This document shows, piece by piece, positions 1-8,109 of a DNA stretch of 42,597 bases (position 1 is its first letter; each line of letters begins with the position of its first letter). A model generated the notes under the pieces. That model was given only the letters and a program-made list of their open reading frames with translations. It did not search any database and was not told the origin of the DNA. The DNA comes from an uncultured Methanobrevibacter sp. Lineage in GTDB: Archaea > Methanobacteriota > Methanobacteria > Methanobacteriales > Methanobacteriaceae. A program made the position numbers and the translations under genes. The DNA lies in the NCBI GenBank assembly GCA_902796575.1, contig CADBPS010000120.1, forward strand, positions 1-42,597, written 5' to 3'.

Positions 1-22
1 ATCTGCCAGGATCAAACAGAAT
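1..22 (-). rRNA. rrs: 16S ribosomal RNA, 5' end (partial)
   Basis: Read on the minus strand, these bases are the conserved first nucleotides of archaeal small-subunit rRNA (core TTTGATCCTGGCAG, as in Methanobrevibacter-type 16S). The gene runs off the left edge, so only about 22 of roughly 1480 bases are present. The exact mature 5' end is uncertain by a few bases. The TTTGATCCTGGCAG form, rather than TTGATCCTGCCGG, agrees with Methanobacteriales. Confidence 0.85.
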
Positions 23-548
23 TGAACACATAACAGAACATAATAAAAATTATTATGAAGTACGCTAAAAAAACATAGACGAGTAATACACTGAAAATTG
101 ATAGTATCAATAATCACCACATCTACAAAACCAACATCATACTTGAACAACTCAAGTACTCATAAATCGTATTACTACATGTGGAAAGCAACCATCATTG
201 TCATGATTGTTATCTACAATTTGACTTAGGTCATCGCCATAAAACACATAGCACATCCAATAGACAGACTTATTTAATTAACAAAATTAATTAAAAATAA
301 TTGCAAAAATTTATAAAAAACAATATAACAAAAGATTAACATTAATATTCGAAAAGTAAATTAAAATAATAATTAAAATAGAAAAATATATTCTAAAATA
401 CAATAATTATTAATCATTAAATTGAAATTAAAAAAGTAATCAGAGCAAAAATCACATGACAAAAAATAAATAAAAAATCAACGGCAAGGAAAAAAGTAGT
501 GTAGTATATAAATAAAGAAAATGGTGAAAAACTACTACTATATAAATA
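23..548 (-). promoter_or_regulatory. rRNA operon leader and promoter region
   Basis: This gene-free stretch precedes the 16S 5' end and has no credible ORF. The part nearest 16S (about 100-215) holds inverted repeats: CTTGA/TCAAG around 144-158, flanked by CCACATCTA near 116-124 and TACATGTGG near 175-183, and an imperfect AACCATCAT/ATGATTGTT near 187-212. They fit a structured pre-rRNA leader. A TATA-like TTTATAAA at 310-317 would place initiation near 285. The rest (320-548) is very AT-rich, with nothing else recognisable. Promoter placement is inference. Confidence 0.5.
310..317 (-). promoter_or_regulatory. candidate TATA box of the rRNA operon
   Basis: TTTATAAA lies in an AT-rich tract about 290 bases upstream of the 16S 5' end on the minus strand. 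A leader of about 260 bases is plausible for an archaeal rRNA operon. Other AT-rich matches are present upstream, so this is a best guess. Confidence 0.3.
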
Positions 549-1589
549 TTATCTATTTTTGGATTTTTTGATGACTGAAATAATTCTTGTTAAACTTCGA
601 TGCATTTTTATAGAATATTGCTCAACAAGCTCAAAGCCAAGCTCATCAATCATCGGATCCAAATCTACATAATGCGGACTTGCCATACAAAGATATGCAT
701 CATCCAACATATTATCGTAAATAACATTCAAAAATTCTTTAAAAATATCATCGCCCTCAATGTCACCCGTAGATGTGGAGATACCATATGGCGGATCCGT
801 TACCACAGCAGCCACCTTTTCATACATTTTAAGTTCACGAACATCTAAATGAAATGTTCTATAATCCTTAATGCCACAGTATTCCAAATTAATTGCAGTT
901 CCATTTTTCATTTTCCAATTAATGTCTGAACCTACAACTTTGCATCCGATTAAGCCTGCCTCAATCAATATTCCCCCAGTTCCACAAAACGGATCCAAAA
1001 CAAGCTGATTTTCCTTTACTCTAGATAAATTAACCATACATCTTGCAAGTTTCGGATTCATTGAACCAGGGTAGAAAAATGGCCTTTTATGAGGCTTTAT
1101 CTCTTCAAAATGTCTTTTATTCAAATGATATTTCTCAATTGCAATATAAATTGTTTCATCATAAGATACTAATCGTACTAAAGTCTTTGGTTCTTTTAGT
1201 TTAACTTTTATATTATCGGTTTTTTGTAGTATTAGTGAACCTGCCCTTCTTTCGACATCAACTGTATTAATTTCTGAATTGAATCTTTTTACCCTCACTG
1301 CAAAATTTTCATCAATATACTCTTGCCATTCAATTGATAACATATCTTCATCCATATTTTCCACAGTAGATGTTTTAATAACCTGATGAACTTCATGTGT
1401 ATATCCTAGTCTTCTGGTTAAAATGCGATAATACTGATCCAAATCATGCACGGATATATGTTTTAAAATAACTAATCCTTCTGTTATGACATCTATCTCA
1501 ACATCCATTTCTTCACATTCTATTACTGCTTTCAATTCGTTTAAAGGTAATTCAGGATGTTCTTGTGACTGTATACATAATAGTTCCAT
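549..1589 (-). CDS. tRNA (guanine(10)-N2)-methyltransferase, Trm-G10/Trm11 family
   Basis: A THUMP-type RNA-binding N-terminus (about residues 50-155) is followed by a class I SAM-dependent methyltransferase domain. Motif I is DPFCGTGG (residues 199-206). The catalytic amino-methyltransferase motif is DPPYG (265-269), as in N2-guanine methylases. Archaeal members mono- or dimethylate the N2 of G10 in tRNA. The 346-residue length fits the family. The start is supported by AGGAGA just upstream, which overlaps the stop of the preceding flavoprotein gene (12-base gap). It is the last gene of the 3595-549 operon. Whether the product is m2G or m2,2G cannot be told from the sequence. Confidence 0.85.
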   Translation of the reverse strand: MELLCIQSQEHPELPLNELKAVIECEEMDVEIDVITEGLVILKHISVHDLDQYYRILTRRLGYTHEVHQVIKTSTVENMDEDMLSIEWQEYIDENFAVRVKRFNSEINTVDVERRAGSLILQKTDNIKVKLKEPKTLVRLVSYDETIYIAIEKYHLNKRHFEEIKPHKRPFFYPGSMNPKLARCMVNLSRVKENQLVLDPFCGTGGILIEAGLIGCKVVGSDINWKMKNGTAINLEYCGIKDYRTFHLDVRELKMYEKVAAVVTDPPYGISTSTGDIEGDDIFKEFLNVIYDNMLDDAYLCMASPHYVDLDPMIDELGFELVEQYSIKMHRSLTRIISVIKKSKNR

Positions 1590-1601
1590 TTTTTTAGTCT
1601 C

Positions 1602-2786
1602 CTAGATTCCAAAAATTTTTTGATATTTCTTGATAAAAAATGAAGGTATTATCTTCAATGCTAATCCTCTTTTTATAAATTCTTTTACAAGAATTGACTG
1701 ATTATCCATATCGCCATATTCAGATATTAATTTTTCTCCATCATTTCTTTTCAATTTATAAAATAAATAATCAAAATCATCATCTGACAACATACTAAAT
1801 ATTTTCTGGACTTTTTGCTGGTAATTTATTTCCTTTAGATATTTTTTCTTGAATATTTTCTCATATTCATTGAGAATATTAATATCATTTTCATCAACAG
1901 ATTTGACAATATATTCAATAGCTATTTTACAGGCATCAAATCCCATTAAAAGACCTCCACCGGATGTTGGTTTTATCTGAGCGGCAGCATCACCAATTAG
2001 CATTGCCCTATTTTTAACTAAAACATTGTCTTCATCAAATATTGGAATAAATCCTTTGTACTTTTCCTTAACTTCGTAAGTAAAATTCTCATCAAGAAAT
2101 TTTTCAATATATCCATTTTGAAGTTTGTGGGTACAATCCGAGAATAGACCTACCCTGTACAAATTGTTCTTTATAGGAATTATCCATAGAAATCCAGGTG
2201 CAAGCTCTTCTGTGATGTATGTATCAACATATTCATCATTGCTTTCATTTGATTTTCTGTATTTTTCAATGCCATCTATTTCAACAAGAATTTGTGTTGC
2301 ATTAAAATTTTTTTGTTTGTTTCCCATCGATTTAGATATTGTTGAATTATATCCATCACAGCCTATGATTATTTTAGAAGTTAATTTTTCACTGTTTTCC
2401 AAATATACAATTCCCTGCTCTATATCACAGGACATTACTTTTTTATTAATAACTTTTACTCCACAATCAATACACCTTTGGATTAAAAATTGATCATAGG
2501 CTATTCTATCAATAACATGTGCAACTGTTTTATCTTTTTGAACTTTCAGTTGCTTATTTTTAGAGTGTAAGTATGCTCCTTTTACATCATTTAAAATGAT
2601 ATTTGATGGCAATTCATTCAGATTATGAATGTTGGTGGATATTATTCCTGCACATTGAAGAGGATATCCTATATAGGTTTTTTTCTCAACAATTACAACA
2701 TTTAAATTCTGTTTTACTAAATGGTATGCCATTGTTGAGCCAACAGGCCCTGCTCCAACAATTATTACATCGTATTGAAAATTCAT
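1602..2786 (-). CDS. geranylgeranyl reductase family FAD-dependent oxidoreductase
   Basis: The 394-residue flavoprotein opens with a Rossmann FAD-binding motif VGAGPVGS (about residues 10-17). Near residue 270 it has GDAAAQIKPTSGGG, the FAD-ribityl motif typical of the geranylgeranyl reductase family. The central FLWIIPIKNNLYRVG matches the family's substrate-cavity motif (WxxP...RVG). Characterised archaeal members saturate geranylgeranyl chains of ether lipids. This one may instead act on another isoprenoid, since methanogens carry several paralogues. It lies 11 bases downstream of the PH-domain membrane protein and 12 bases upstream of the tRNA methyltransferase. A membrane or lipid role is inferred from family only. 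Confidence 0.8.
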   Translation of the reverse strand: MNFQYDVIIVGAGPVGSTMAYHLVKQNLNVVIVEKKTYIGYPLQCAGIISTNIHNLNELPSNIILNDVKGAYLHSKNKQLKVQKDKTVAHVIDRIAYDQFLIQRCIDCGVKVINKKVMSCDIEQGIVYLENSEKLTSKIIIGCDGYNSTISKSMGNKQKNFNATQILVEIDGIEKYRKSNESNDEYVDTYITEELAPGFLWIIPIKNNLYRVGLFSDCTHKLQNGYIEKFLDENFTYEVKEKYKGFIPIFDEDNVLVKNRAMLIGDAAAQIKPTSGGGLLMGFDACKIAIEYIVKSVDENDINILNEYEKIFKKKYLKEINYQQKVQKIFSMLSDDDFDYLFYKLKRNDGEKLISEYGDMDNQSILVKEFIKRGLALKIIPSFFIKKYQKIFGI

Positions 2787-2797
2787 ATAAAATCAGA

Positions 2798-3595
2798 CTA
2801 GTTTTTAAATTTATCAAAATGTCTTCGAACTACATTTTCACTTGAATCTTCCTGTGTGGAGCTGCTTTCTTCATTAACCTCATTTTCTTCACCAGCAGGA
2901 AAATCCTCATAAAGGTCACTTTGCCTTGTGTCAAAATCATCATAATTATTATAATTATTTTGAGGATATGTTTCGTTAGGATAATAAGTATATCCCTGAT
3001 TAGTCTCAGCATGTTCCGGTGTTATTACATCATCATAATATTGGTTATTCATATTCAATCTTTGAGGCTGACTTCGAGACCCTGTAATTTTATTGAATAT
3101 AATGTCTTCTACTTCAGAAGGATTGTTAATATCCTCAATAAAAATCTGGTTATTGTCATATGCATTATAAACACTGATTGAACCTACATTAAACATCCTG
3201 GCAAGAAAACTCTGACTAGTGCTGACATCCTGAATGGTTGCAAAAGGCATATAGTTTTTATGAGTAACCAATACCCCGGACTTAATTATAATCTTTGATT
3301 CCGTTAGAATATATTCTTTTGAATGCCATGAGATAGCTTGCCAAACTATGTAAATCGATATAGCAATCATTGCCACAAACATAGCAATAGTTACATATCT
3401 TGTCAACGGTAATTGGACAAATGATATCATATATACTTGCATTTCTCCAATAAACTTAATAATAATCCCAGTAAGGAATAAAAGAACAAATAATAGTATA
3501 ATTCCATAAATAACCTTCTTACAGCCAAAAACAACATTTGCTTTTGCCTGATAGATGATTCTTTCATTATTTTTATTATCCTTTTTACCGAACAT
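2798..3595 (-). CDS. PH-domain (bPH2/YdbS-like) membrane protein
   Basis: Two hydrophobic segments (about residues 26-52 and 65-90) form a hairpin. After it comes a bacterial-type PH domain (about 90-165) with the usual segment in which a locally synthesised property such as IIIKSGVLV follows the second helix. The C-terminal ~95 residues are polar and rich in Asn, Tyr, Asp and Glu and look disordered. It heads the 3595-549 operon. Its promoter TATA (TTTATATA, 3641-3649) overlaps the 3' end of the adjacent guide RNA. Function is unknown beyond membrane association. Confidence 0.7.
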   Translation of the reverse strand: MFGKKDNKNNERIIYQAKANVVFGCKKVIYGIILLFVLLFLTGIIIKFIGEMQVYMISFVQLPLTRYVTIAMFVAMIAISIYIVWQAISWHSKEYILTESKIIIKSGVLVTHKNYMPFATIQDVSTSQSFLARMFNVGSISVYNAYDNNQIFIEDINNPSEVEDIIFNKITGSRSQPQRLNMNNQYYDDVITPEHAETNQGYTYYPNETYPQNNYNNYDDFDTRQSDLYEDFPAGEENEVNEESSSTQEDSSENVVRRHFDKFKN

Positions 3596-3640
3596 AATAA
3601 TACATTAGTTTTCAATTTTAAATAAATTTCTATAAAAAAA

Positions 3641-3649
3641 GTATATAAA
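3641..3649 (-). promoter_or_regulatory. candidate TATA box for the PH-protein operon
   Basis: TTTATATAC on the minus strand sits about 50 bases upstream of the ATG at 3595, predicting a start near 3615. It overlaps the 3' terminal stem of the C/D guide RNA. A T-run directly after it could also serve as the RNA's terminator. Confidence 0.4.
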
Positions 3650-3713
3650 TAAGCCTCAGCTCGCCCATCATTCATCACATATCAGAGCTCATAGGGTTCA
3701 TCATAGGCTTATT
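3648..3713 (-). ncRNA. C/D box guide RNA (2'-O-methylation guide)
   Basis: On the minus strand every C/D element is a perfect consensus match in the correct order: box C ATGATGA (3698-3704), D' CTGA (3682-3685), C' GTGATGA (3672-3678), D CTGA (3656-3659). Both guide spacers are exactly 12 nt, the standard archaeal length, and D' and C' are 3 nt apart. The ends form a 9-bp stem, AATAAGCCT with AGGCTTATT. The gene lies 29 bases after the pan stop, so it may be excised from pan readthrough or have its own promoter; a T-rich run follows it. The D guide pairs with CUCGCCCAUCAU. Allowing two G-U pairs, that resembles the A-loop (helix 92) of archaeal 23S rRNA as I remember it. The D' guide recognises AGCUCAUAGGGU, with no firm target. 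Confidence 0.92.
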
Positions 3714-3742
3714 GTTTAAATTACAAAGAATAAAAGGAGTGT

Positions 3743-4996
3743 TTAACCGAACATCACACCCGCTTCTTTTTTAAATTCTTCATCATGCTCTGAATCCATA
3801 ACTTTATCAACAGCATCCATGAAATCGGCTACAGTAACCTTATCTCTTTTTTCACGAATTGCAAACATACCGGCCTCAGTACAAACTGCCTTTAAATCAG
3901 CACCTGAAAGGCCATCTGTCAAATCTGTTAAAAAGTCAATATCTGCCTCTTCATCGAGAGCCATTCTTTTAGTATGAATCTTAAGGATTTCTTTTCTTCC
4001 ATCCTTGTTTGGAAGTGGGACTTCAATAAATCTATCAAAACGGCCAGGTCTTAATAGTGCAGGATCCAATATATCAGGCCTGTTTGTTGCACCAATAATA
4101 CCAATGTCTCCTCTAGATTCAAAACCATCTAATTCAGCAAGTAATTGCATTAATGTCCTTTGAACTTCCCTATCACCACTTGTTGAACTTTTGAGTCTTT
4201 TTGCAGCAACAGCATCAAGTTCATCAATGAAAATAATAGCTGGAGCTTTTTCTTTTGCTAAATCGAATACTTCACGTACAAGCCTTGCACCTTCACCGAT
4301 GTACTTCTTGACAAATTCAGATGCAACAATTTTAATGAAAGTTGCATTGGTTTCATTAGCAACAGCTTTTGCAAGTAAGGTCTTACCGGTTCCAGGAGGA
4401 CCGTACAACAATATTCCTTTAGGAGGATCAATACCAATTTTTTCAAATAATTCCGGTTCTTTTAATGGCAACTCAACAGTTTCCTTTACTTCAACGATTT
4501 GATCTTCCAAACCGCCTATTTGATCATATGTAACATCAGGTTTCGCTTCAATTTCCATACCCGAAACATTAGCATCTTTTTCCGATGGAAGAACCTCAAC
4601 AATACCAAATGTCTGTTGGTTGAGCGCAACTCTTGAACCAGGAATCAATAATTTTTCATCTAAAAATCTAGAATAGTTAACAAGAAAACTTGGACCAGTG
4701 CTACTTTTTACAGTCATTCTATTTTCATCTAAAACTTCAGTTATAGTAGCTAATACTAAAGGAGGAGATCTGAATCTTTCTACTTCTGAACGTAATGATT
4801 TAGTTTCTCTTTCTAATCTAATCTTTTCATTCTCAATTAGAACTTTATCTTTTTCTAATTTTCTAACTTTCCACATCAAGTTACTTTTGGCTTTGGATTT
4901 TTCTTCACGAACCAAATCAATTTCTTCTTGCAGTGATTCTATTTTTTCAATTAATTCTTTCTTTGAAGAAGTCTCCAAATCATCAAAATCATCCAT
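3743..4996 (-). CDS. pan: proteasome-activating nucleotidase (PAN)
   Basis: This AAA+ ATPase forms the hexameric unfoldase that feeds substrates to the 20S proteasome. It has an N-terminal coiled coil (about the first 75 residues), an OB domain (about 80-150), then the AAA+ module with Walker A GPPGTGKT, Walker B IIFIDE and the arginine-finger region [10 protein letters not shown] place the start at the ATG at 4996 (MDDFDDLE). GGAGATGAT, almost the full archaeal ribosome-binding consensus, ends 4 bases before it; an in-frame ATG lies upstream at 5011. The C-terminus is VMFG, so the HbYX gate-opening motif reads M-F-G with Phe in place of Tyr. It is divergent from aMBF1. Confidence 0.93.
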   Translation of the reverse strand: MDDFDDLETSSKKELIEKIESLQEEIDLVREEKSKAKSNLMWKVRKLEKDKVLIENEKIRLERETKSLRSEVERFRSPPLVLATITEVLDENRMTVKSSTGPSFLVNYSRFLDEKLLIPGSRVALNQQTFGIVEVLPSEKDANVSGMEIEAKPDVTYDQIGGLEDQIVEVKETVELPLKEPELFEKIGIDPPKGILLYGPPGTGKTLLAKAVANETNATFIKIVASEFVKKYIGEGARLVREVFDLAKEKAPAIIFIDELDAVAAKRLKSSTSGDREVQRTLMQLLAELDGFESRGDIGIIGATNRPDILDPALLRPGRFDRFIEVPLPNKDGRKEILKIHTKRMALDEEADIDFLTDLTDGLSGADLKAVCTEAGMFAIREKRDKVTVADFMDAVDKVMDSEHDEEFKKEAGVMFG

Positions 4997-5163
4997 GTGA
5001 ATCATCTCCATGTAAAAATTTATACAACTAAATTACTTTTAAAATAACATTTTGTAATTATATTATTTAAAGTTATTTATTGTAGGGTCATGAAACAAAA
5101 TTTATTAATATTATAAAAATAAACCAAATACATAAGCAAAGAAAAATTAAAGAAATGATTATT

Positions 5164-5652
5164 ATGGAATGCGAAATTTGTGGCAAAGAAGTAGATGAAA
5201 GAAATCCTACAAGAGCAAAAATTGAAGGATCAGTCATGGTTGTTTGTAAGGAATGTGCAAAATTAGGAAAAATACAAAAAGCACCTCCAAAGCCAAGATT
5301 CCAGAAAAAAACAAAAGGAAAAAAACAAAATAAAGTTAAAAAAAGTTATAAAGATAATAATGAACCAAAAGAGGAATTAATAGAAAACTACAATACAACC
5401 GTGCGAAACGCAAGGGAAAGAAACAACTGGTCAAGAGAAGATTTAGGCAAAAAAATCAATGAGAGAGTATCTGTTATTAACAGAATAGAATCTGGAAAAA
5501 TGATTCCAGATATAAAACTTACAAAAAAATTGGAAAAAGCATTAGACATCACATTACTTGAAAAAGTTGGAGATATTGATTTAAACCAGTATATCAATAA
5601 ATCAAGCGGCGAGAGAACCTTGGGAAATATGGTAAAAATAAAGAGAAAATAA
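5164..5652 (+). CDS. multiprotein-bridging factor 1 homologue (aMBF1)
   Basis: An N-terminal zinc ribbon (CEIC ... CKEC, about residues 3-30), a basic linker rich in Lys, and a C-terminal Cro/C1-type helix-turn-helix (about 80-135, including NRIESGKMIP) are the archaeal MBF1 arrangement. Archaeal MBF1 is a transcription- and ribosome-linked factor. I choose the ATG at 5164 because family members begin M-x-C-E-x-C-G; an in-frame ATG at 5155 would add three residues. No ribosome binding site is visible. A TATA-like TATTATAAAA about 45 bases upstream implies a short leader. It is divergent from pan with a 158-base shared promoter region. Confidence 0.87.
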   Translation: MECEICGKEVDERNPTRAKIEGSVMVVCKECAKLGKIQKAPPKPRFQKKTKGKKQNKVKKSYKDNNEPKEELIENYNTTVRNARERNNWSREDLGKKINERVSVINRIESGKMIPDIKLTKKLEKALDITLLEKVGDIDLNQYINKSSGERTLGNMVKIKRK

Positions 5653-5666
5653 AAAATTATAAGATA

Positions 5667-6098
5667 TTATTCAATATAACTGTTTAATTTATCATTTTGA
5701 ATATATCTTTTTCTACCTTTAACAGAATAATCAATTTTACCAGCATTTAAAGCTCTAAATGATTGATATTCTTTAATTTCATGAGCGATAGTCAATTTTT
5801 CTTTCAGCTCATCATAACCCCTATACTCATCACTGACAACAACGACATGAGCAGGAGGATGAATCTGCTTAATTTTTAAAATACTTAATGTAGTATCTTC
5901 TTTAACAAAAAAAGCAGTAGCTATATTAGAATTAGTTTTAAGTTTTGATTTTAAAATCTGTTCAACTAAAGAATCAGCAAATTCAGCACTAACTAACTTA
6001 GGCTTAGATGTTAAAGTTAAAGATCCGTGTCTTTCCATATCTGAAATAGCACTCAGCAGTTTAGATTTATTCTCCCCTCTAATTAAAATTAATGCCAT
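5667..6098 (-). CDS. DUF356 family protein (methanogen-specific)
   Basis: This is a 143-residue soluble protein that begins MALILIRGEN and fits the DUF356 family, a conserved group of unknown function largely confined to methanogens. No catalytic motif is evident. The mixed alpha/beta pattern includes a hydrophobic HVVVVS strand near residue 83. It is convergent with aMBF1 (14-base gap) and the nearest gene downstream of the exported-protein pair on the same strand (36-base gap). Family assignment is from memory of the N-terminal pattern. Confidence 0.65.
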   Translation of the reverse strand: MALILIRGENKSKLLSAISDMERHGSLTLTSKPKLVSAEFADSLVEQILKSKLKTNSNIATAFFVKEDTTLSILKIKQIHPPAHVVVVSDEYRGYDELKEKLTIAHEIKEYQSFRALNAGKIDYSVKGRKRYIQNDKLNSYIE

Positions 6099-6134
6099 AA
6101 AAAAACCTCACAAAAAAAAATAAAAAGTGAAAAA

Positions 6135-7394
6135 TCATCTATTTTGAAATGATTTTAAAAGCCTACTTCTAAAGATAACCAATAATATCAGAATAATACC
6201 CACAACAGTTTGGATACTACCCAAAATATTTAAAACATTCTCGTCAACAGGTAAATCCCATGGAGGCGACGAACGATCACCTGGAAGTGAATTATAATAA
6301 ACACCAACAGCTTTTGAATCTTCTTTTACATTGATATCTTTAGGTTCAACATGGTCAACACCCATCAGTAAACCATTGTTAATACCTTTATTGATTGAAC
6401 CTGCAATAGCTGACGCATCATATCCATATTTATTTACTGATGCTTCGACAATTTCTTTGGTGGTTGAGGCAACACCTGCTTTACCACTACCGTAGACAGA
6501 AACACTGACTGCATCTTCACTTACTGTAATCGCATTACCTAGGGCCTCATAAGCATATACAACCTTTAAATCGCCGTTACACATAGGACATTTATCATAA
6601 TTATCAGCAGTAGGGTAACCTACACCCCATCCGCAGTTGTCACAAGTTTTTGAATAAGGGTCATCCATAGGAAAACCAGTTTCATTCATATCCTCCGGAG
6701 TGAACATGTCCGAAGAAGATAAACCTGAAACCAAATTAACCCCACCACCACCGTATTTTTCACCGGAATCACGGGCAACTTCACCCATAGCTTCTGAAAG
6801 AATAGTGGTTGCAGGATAACCATCCCTAATCATCTTACCAATGTTCATTGCTGTTTCTTTACGAACACCATCTGCAGTACCGTATAACGGATTTCCAGCA
6901 GTGTTTCTTAAGTGAATAATAGCTCCTTTTTGACCCGGCTCCAGTGTAGCGACACCACTGGTATATGGAGTAACAGTGATTGAATTGTCAGCATCACTTA
7001 CAGTAATAACATATGCATTAAATGAACCTCCAACTGAAGCTCCAATATATGGACCTCCAACAACCAGACGAGCCCCATCGTAGCCACCTGCCAAGGATGC
7101 AGCTGAAGCCGCTGAAGCATTATTTTCAAGATTAGAAACTGCATCTACAATAGAATCTAACCTGGTATCCGAACTACCGGTACCCCCTGAGAGAACTGCA
7201 AAATGATGTTCTTTTGACATCAGGAATGTCGACTGAAACATATTTTCAGCAAAAGACATACTTCCAGCAGCTGCACCGTTAGGGTCTTTACCTGTAGGAT
7301 CAGTAATAACAATAATGTTACAGGTAGCTGCGACACTATTCATGGTCAATAATAATATAATAAAAGAAACGATTATTAAGCTTGATTTCTTCAA
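6135..7394 (-). CDS. exported, C-terminally anchored protein with CxxC pair; unknown function
   Basis: A signal peptide (about residues 1-23, ending SVAA) and a C-terminal membrane helix (about 391-410) followed by Arg/Lys imply a large outward-facing domain of about 365 residues. The ectodomain is rich in Gly, Ala and Ser and contains a possible zinc ribbon, CDNC ... CPMC, near residue 250. The start codon is TTG. GAGGGATG, which includes the upstream gene's TGA, precedes it, and the two genes are separated by 3 bases, so translation is probably coupled. I do not recognise the family. Its place downstream of cell-wall genes suggests an envelope role (inference). Confidence 0.7.
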   Translation of the reverse strand: MKKSSLIIVSFIILLLTMNSVAATCNIIVITDPTGKDPNGAAAGSMSFAENMFQSTFLMSKEHHFAVLSGGTGSSDTRLDSIVDAVSNLENNASAASAASLAGGYDGARLVVGGPYIGASVGGSFNAYVITVSDADNSITVTPYTSGVATLEPGQKGAIIHLRNTAGNPLYGTADGVRKETAMNIGKMIRDGYPATTILSEAMGEVARDSGEKYGGGGVNLVSGLSSSDMFTPEDMNETGFPMDDPYSKTCDNCGWGVGYPTADNYDKCPMCNGDLKVVYAYEALGNAITVSEDAVSVSVYGSGKAGVASTTKEIVEASVNKYGYDASAIAGSINKGINNGLLMGVDHVEPKDINVKEDSKAVGVYYNSLPGDRSSPPWDLPVDENVLNILGSIQTVVGIILILLVIFRSRLLKSFQNR

Positions 7395-7397
7395 AGT

Positions 7398-7859
7398 TCA
7401 TCCCTCTATTGTTTGATTGTCTTCAGCAACTGGGTGTTCCTCCATCTCTATGGATGAAAAATCCTCAATTACAGTAACAGTGACAATCCCCGTGTTTTTA
7501 TCTACCTGAACATCAGCAGCTGTAATGGGCTGAAGGGAAGTACCGGGAACTGTCGACTCCTTTGTAAATTCCTGCGCCGTTTGTATCGCATCCTTCAGTG
7601 AAACTTCTCTTTTGGAAGTTTTCAAAATATCGCCGTAGATAACACTGCCATCCCTTAAACCGGATTGCATAACATTACCACGGATAGTATCTACAGGAAC
7701 AATATCATTACCTTTAACGATGATTCCTGAAATAGGTACACCATTGTTAATCTCATCAGAAGATGCGAATGCAACATAGGTAATCACACGACCACAAAGA
7801 ATCAAAATAAACGCCAATAATAGTATAATTAATGTGTCTCTTCTAATCTTAATAAACAT
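7398..7859 (-). CDS. membrane-anchored extracytoplasmic protein, unknown function
   Basis: One N-terminal hydrophobic segment (about residues 10-30, containing a Cys) is followed by about 120 outward-facing residues. The segment GIIVKGNDIVPVDTIRGNV looks loosely like the opening of a POTRA-type fold, but this is weak. The ATG at 7859 has GAGG 8-9 bases upstream. It is translated just ahead of, and nearly touching, the larger exported protein, so the two probably act together. It is 250 bases downstream of the pMurE-like gene on the same strand, with its own TATA-like AT tract near 7930-7940. Confidence 0.6.
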   Translation of the reverse strand: MFIKIRRDTLIILLLAFILILCGRVITYVAFASSDEINNGVPISGIIVKGNDIVPVDTIRGNVMQSGLRDGSVIYGDILKTSKREVSLKDAIQTAQEFTKESTVPGTSLQPITAADVQVDKNTGIVTVTVIEDFSSIEMEEHPVAEDNQTIEG

Positions 7860-8109
7860 GTTATTATCCTCATTGATTCATGTCCTTCAAAAAAGAACAA
7901 GTTATCAATTAATAATATTTGGTTAATATTATATTTAAATTTATCAATATGAGACTTAGTTGAAAATTTGCAAAAAAGAGTTTTTTATGCTTAAAAAGCA
8001 ATTTTAAGTCAGATTTATTTTATATCAAATAGTATTTTGCCATATTTTAATTTATAATTATTGAATATAACAATTTAATCAAAAGAAAGTATATAAATTT
8101 TATAAAGCA

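Noticed and set aside
100-215. C/D-like TGATGA and CTGA fragments in the rRNA leader
   Set aside because: Boxes do not occur in the right order or spacing; the inverted repeats are better explained as leader structure.
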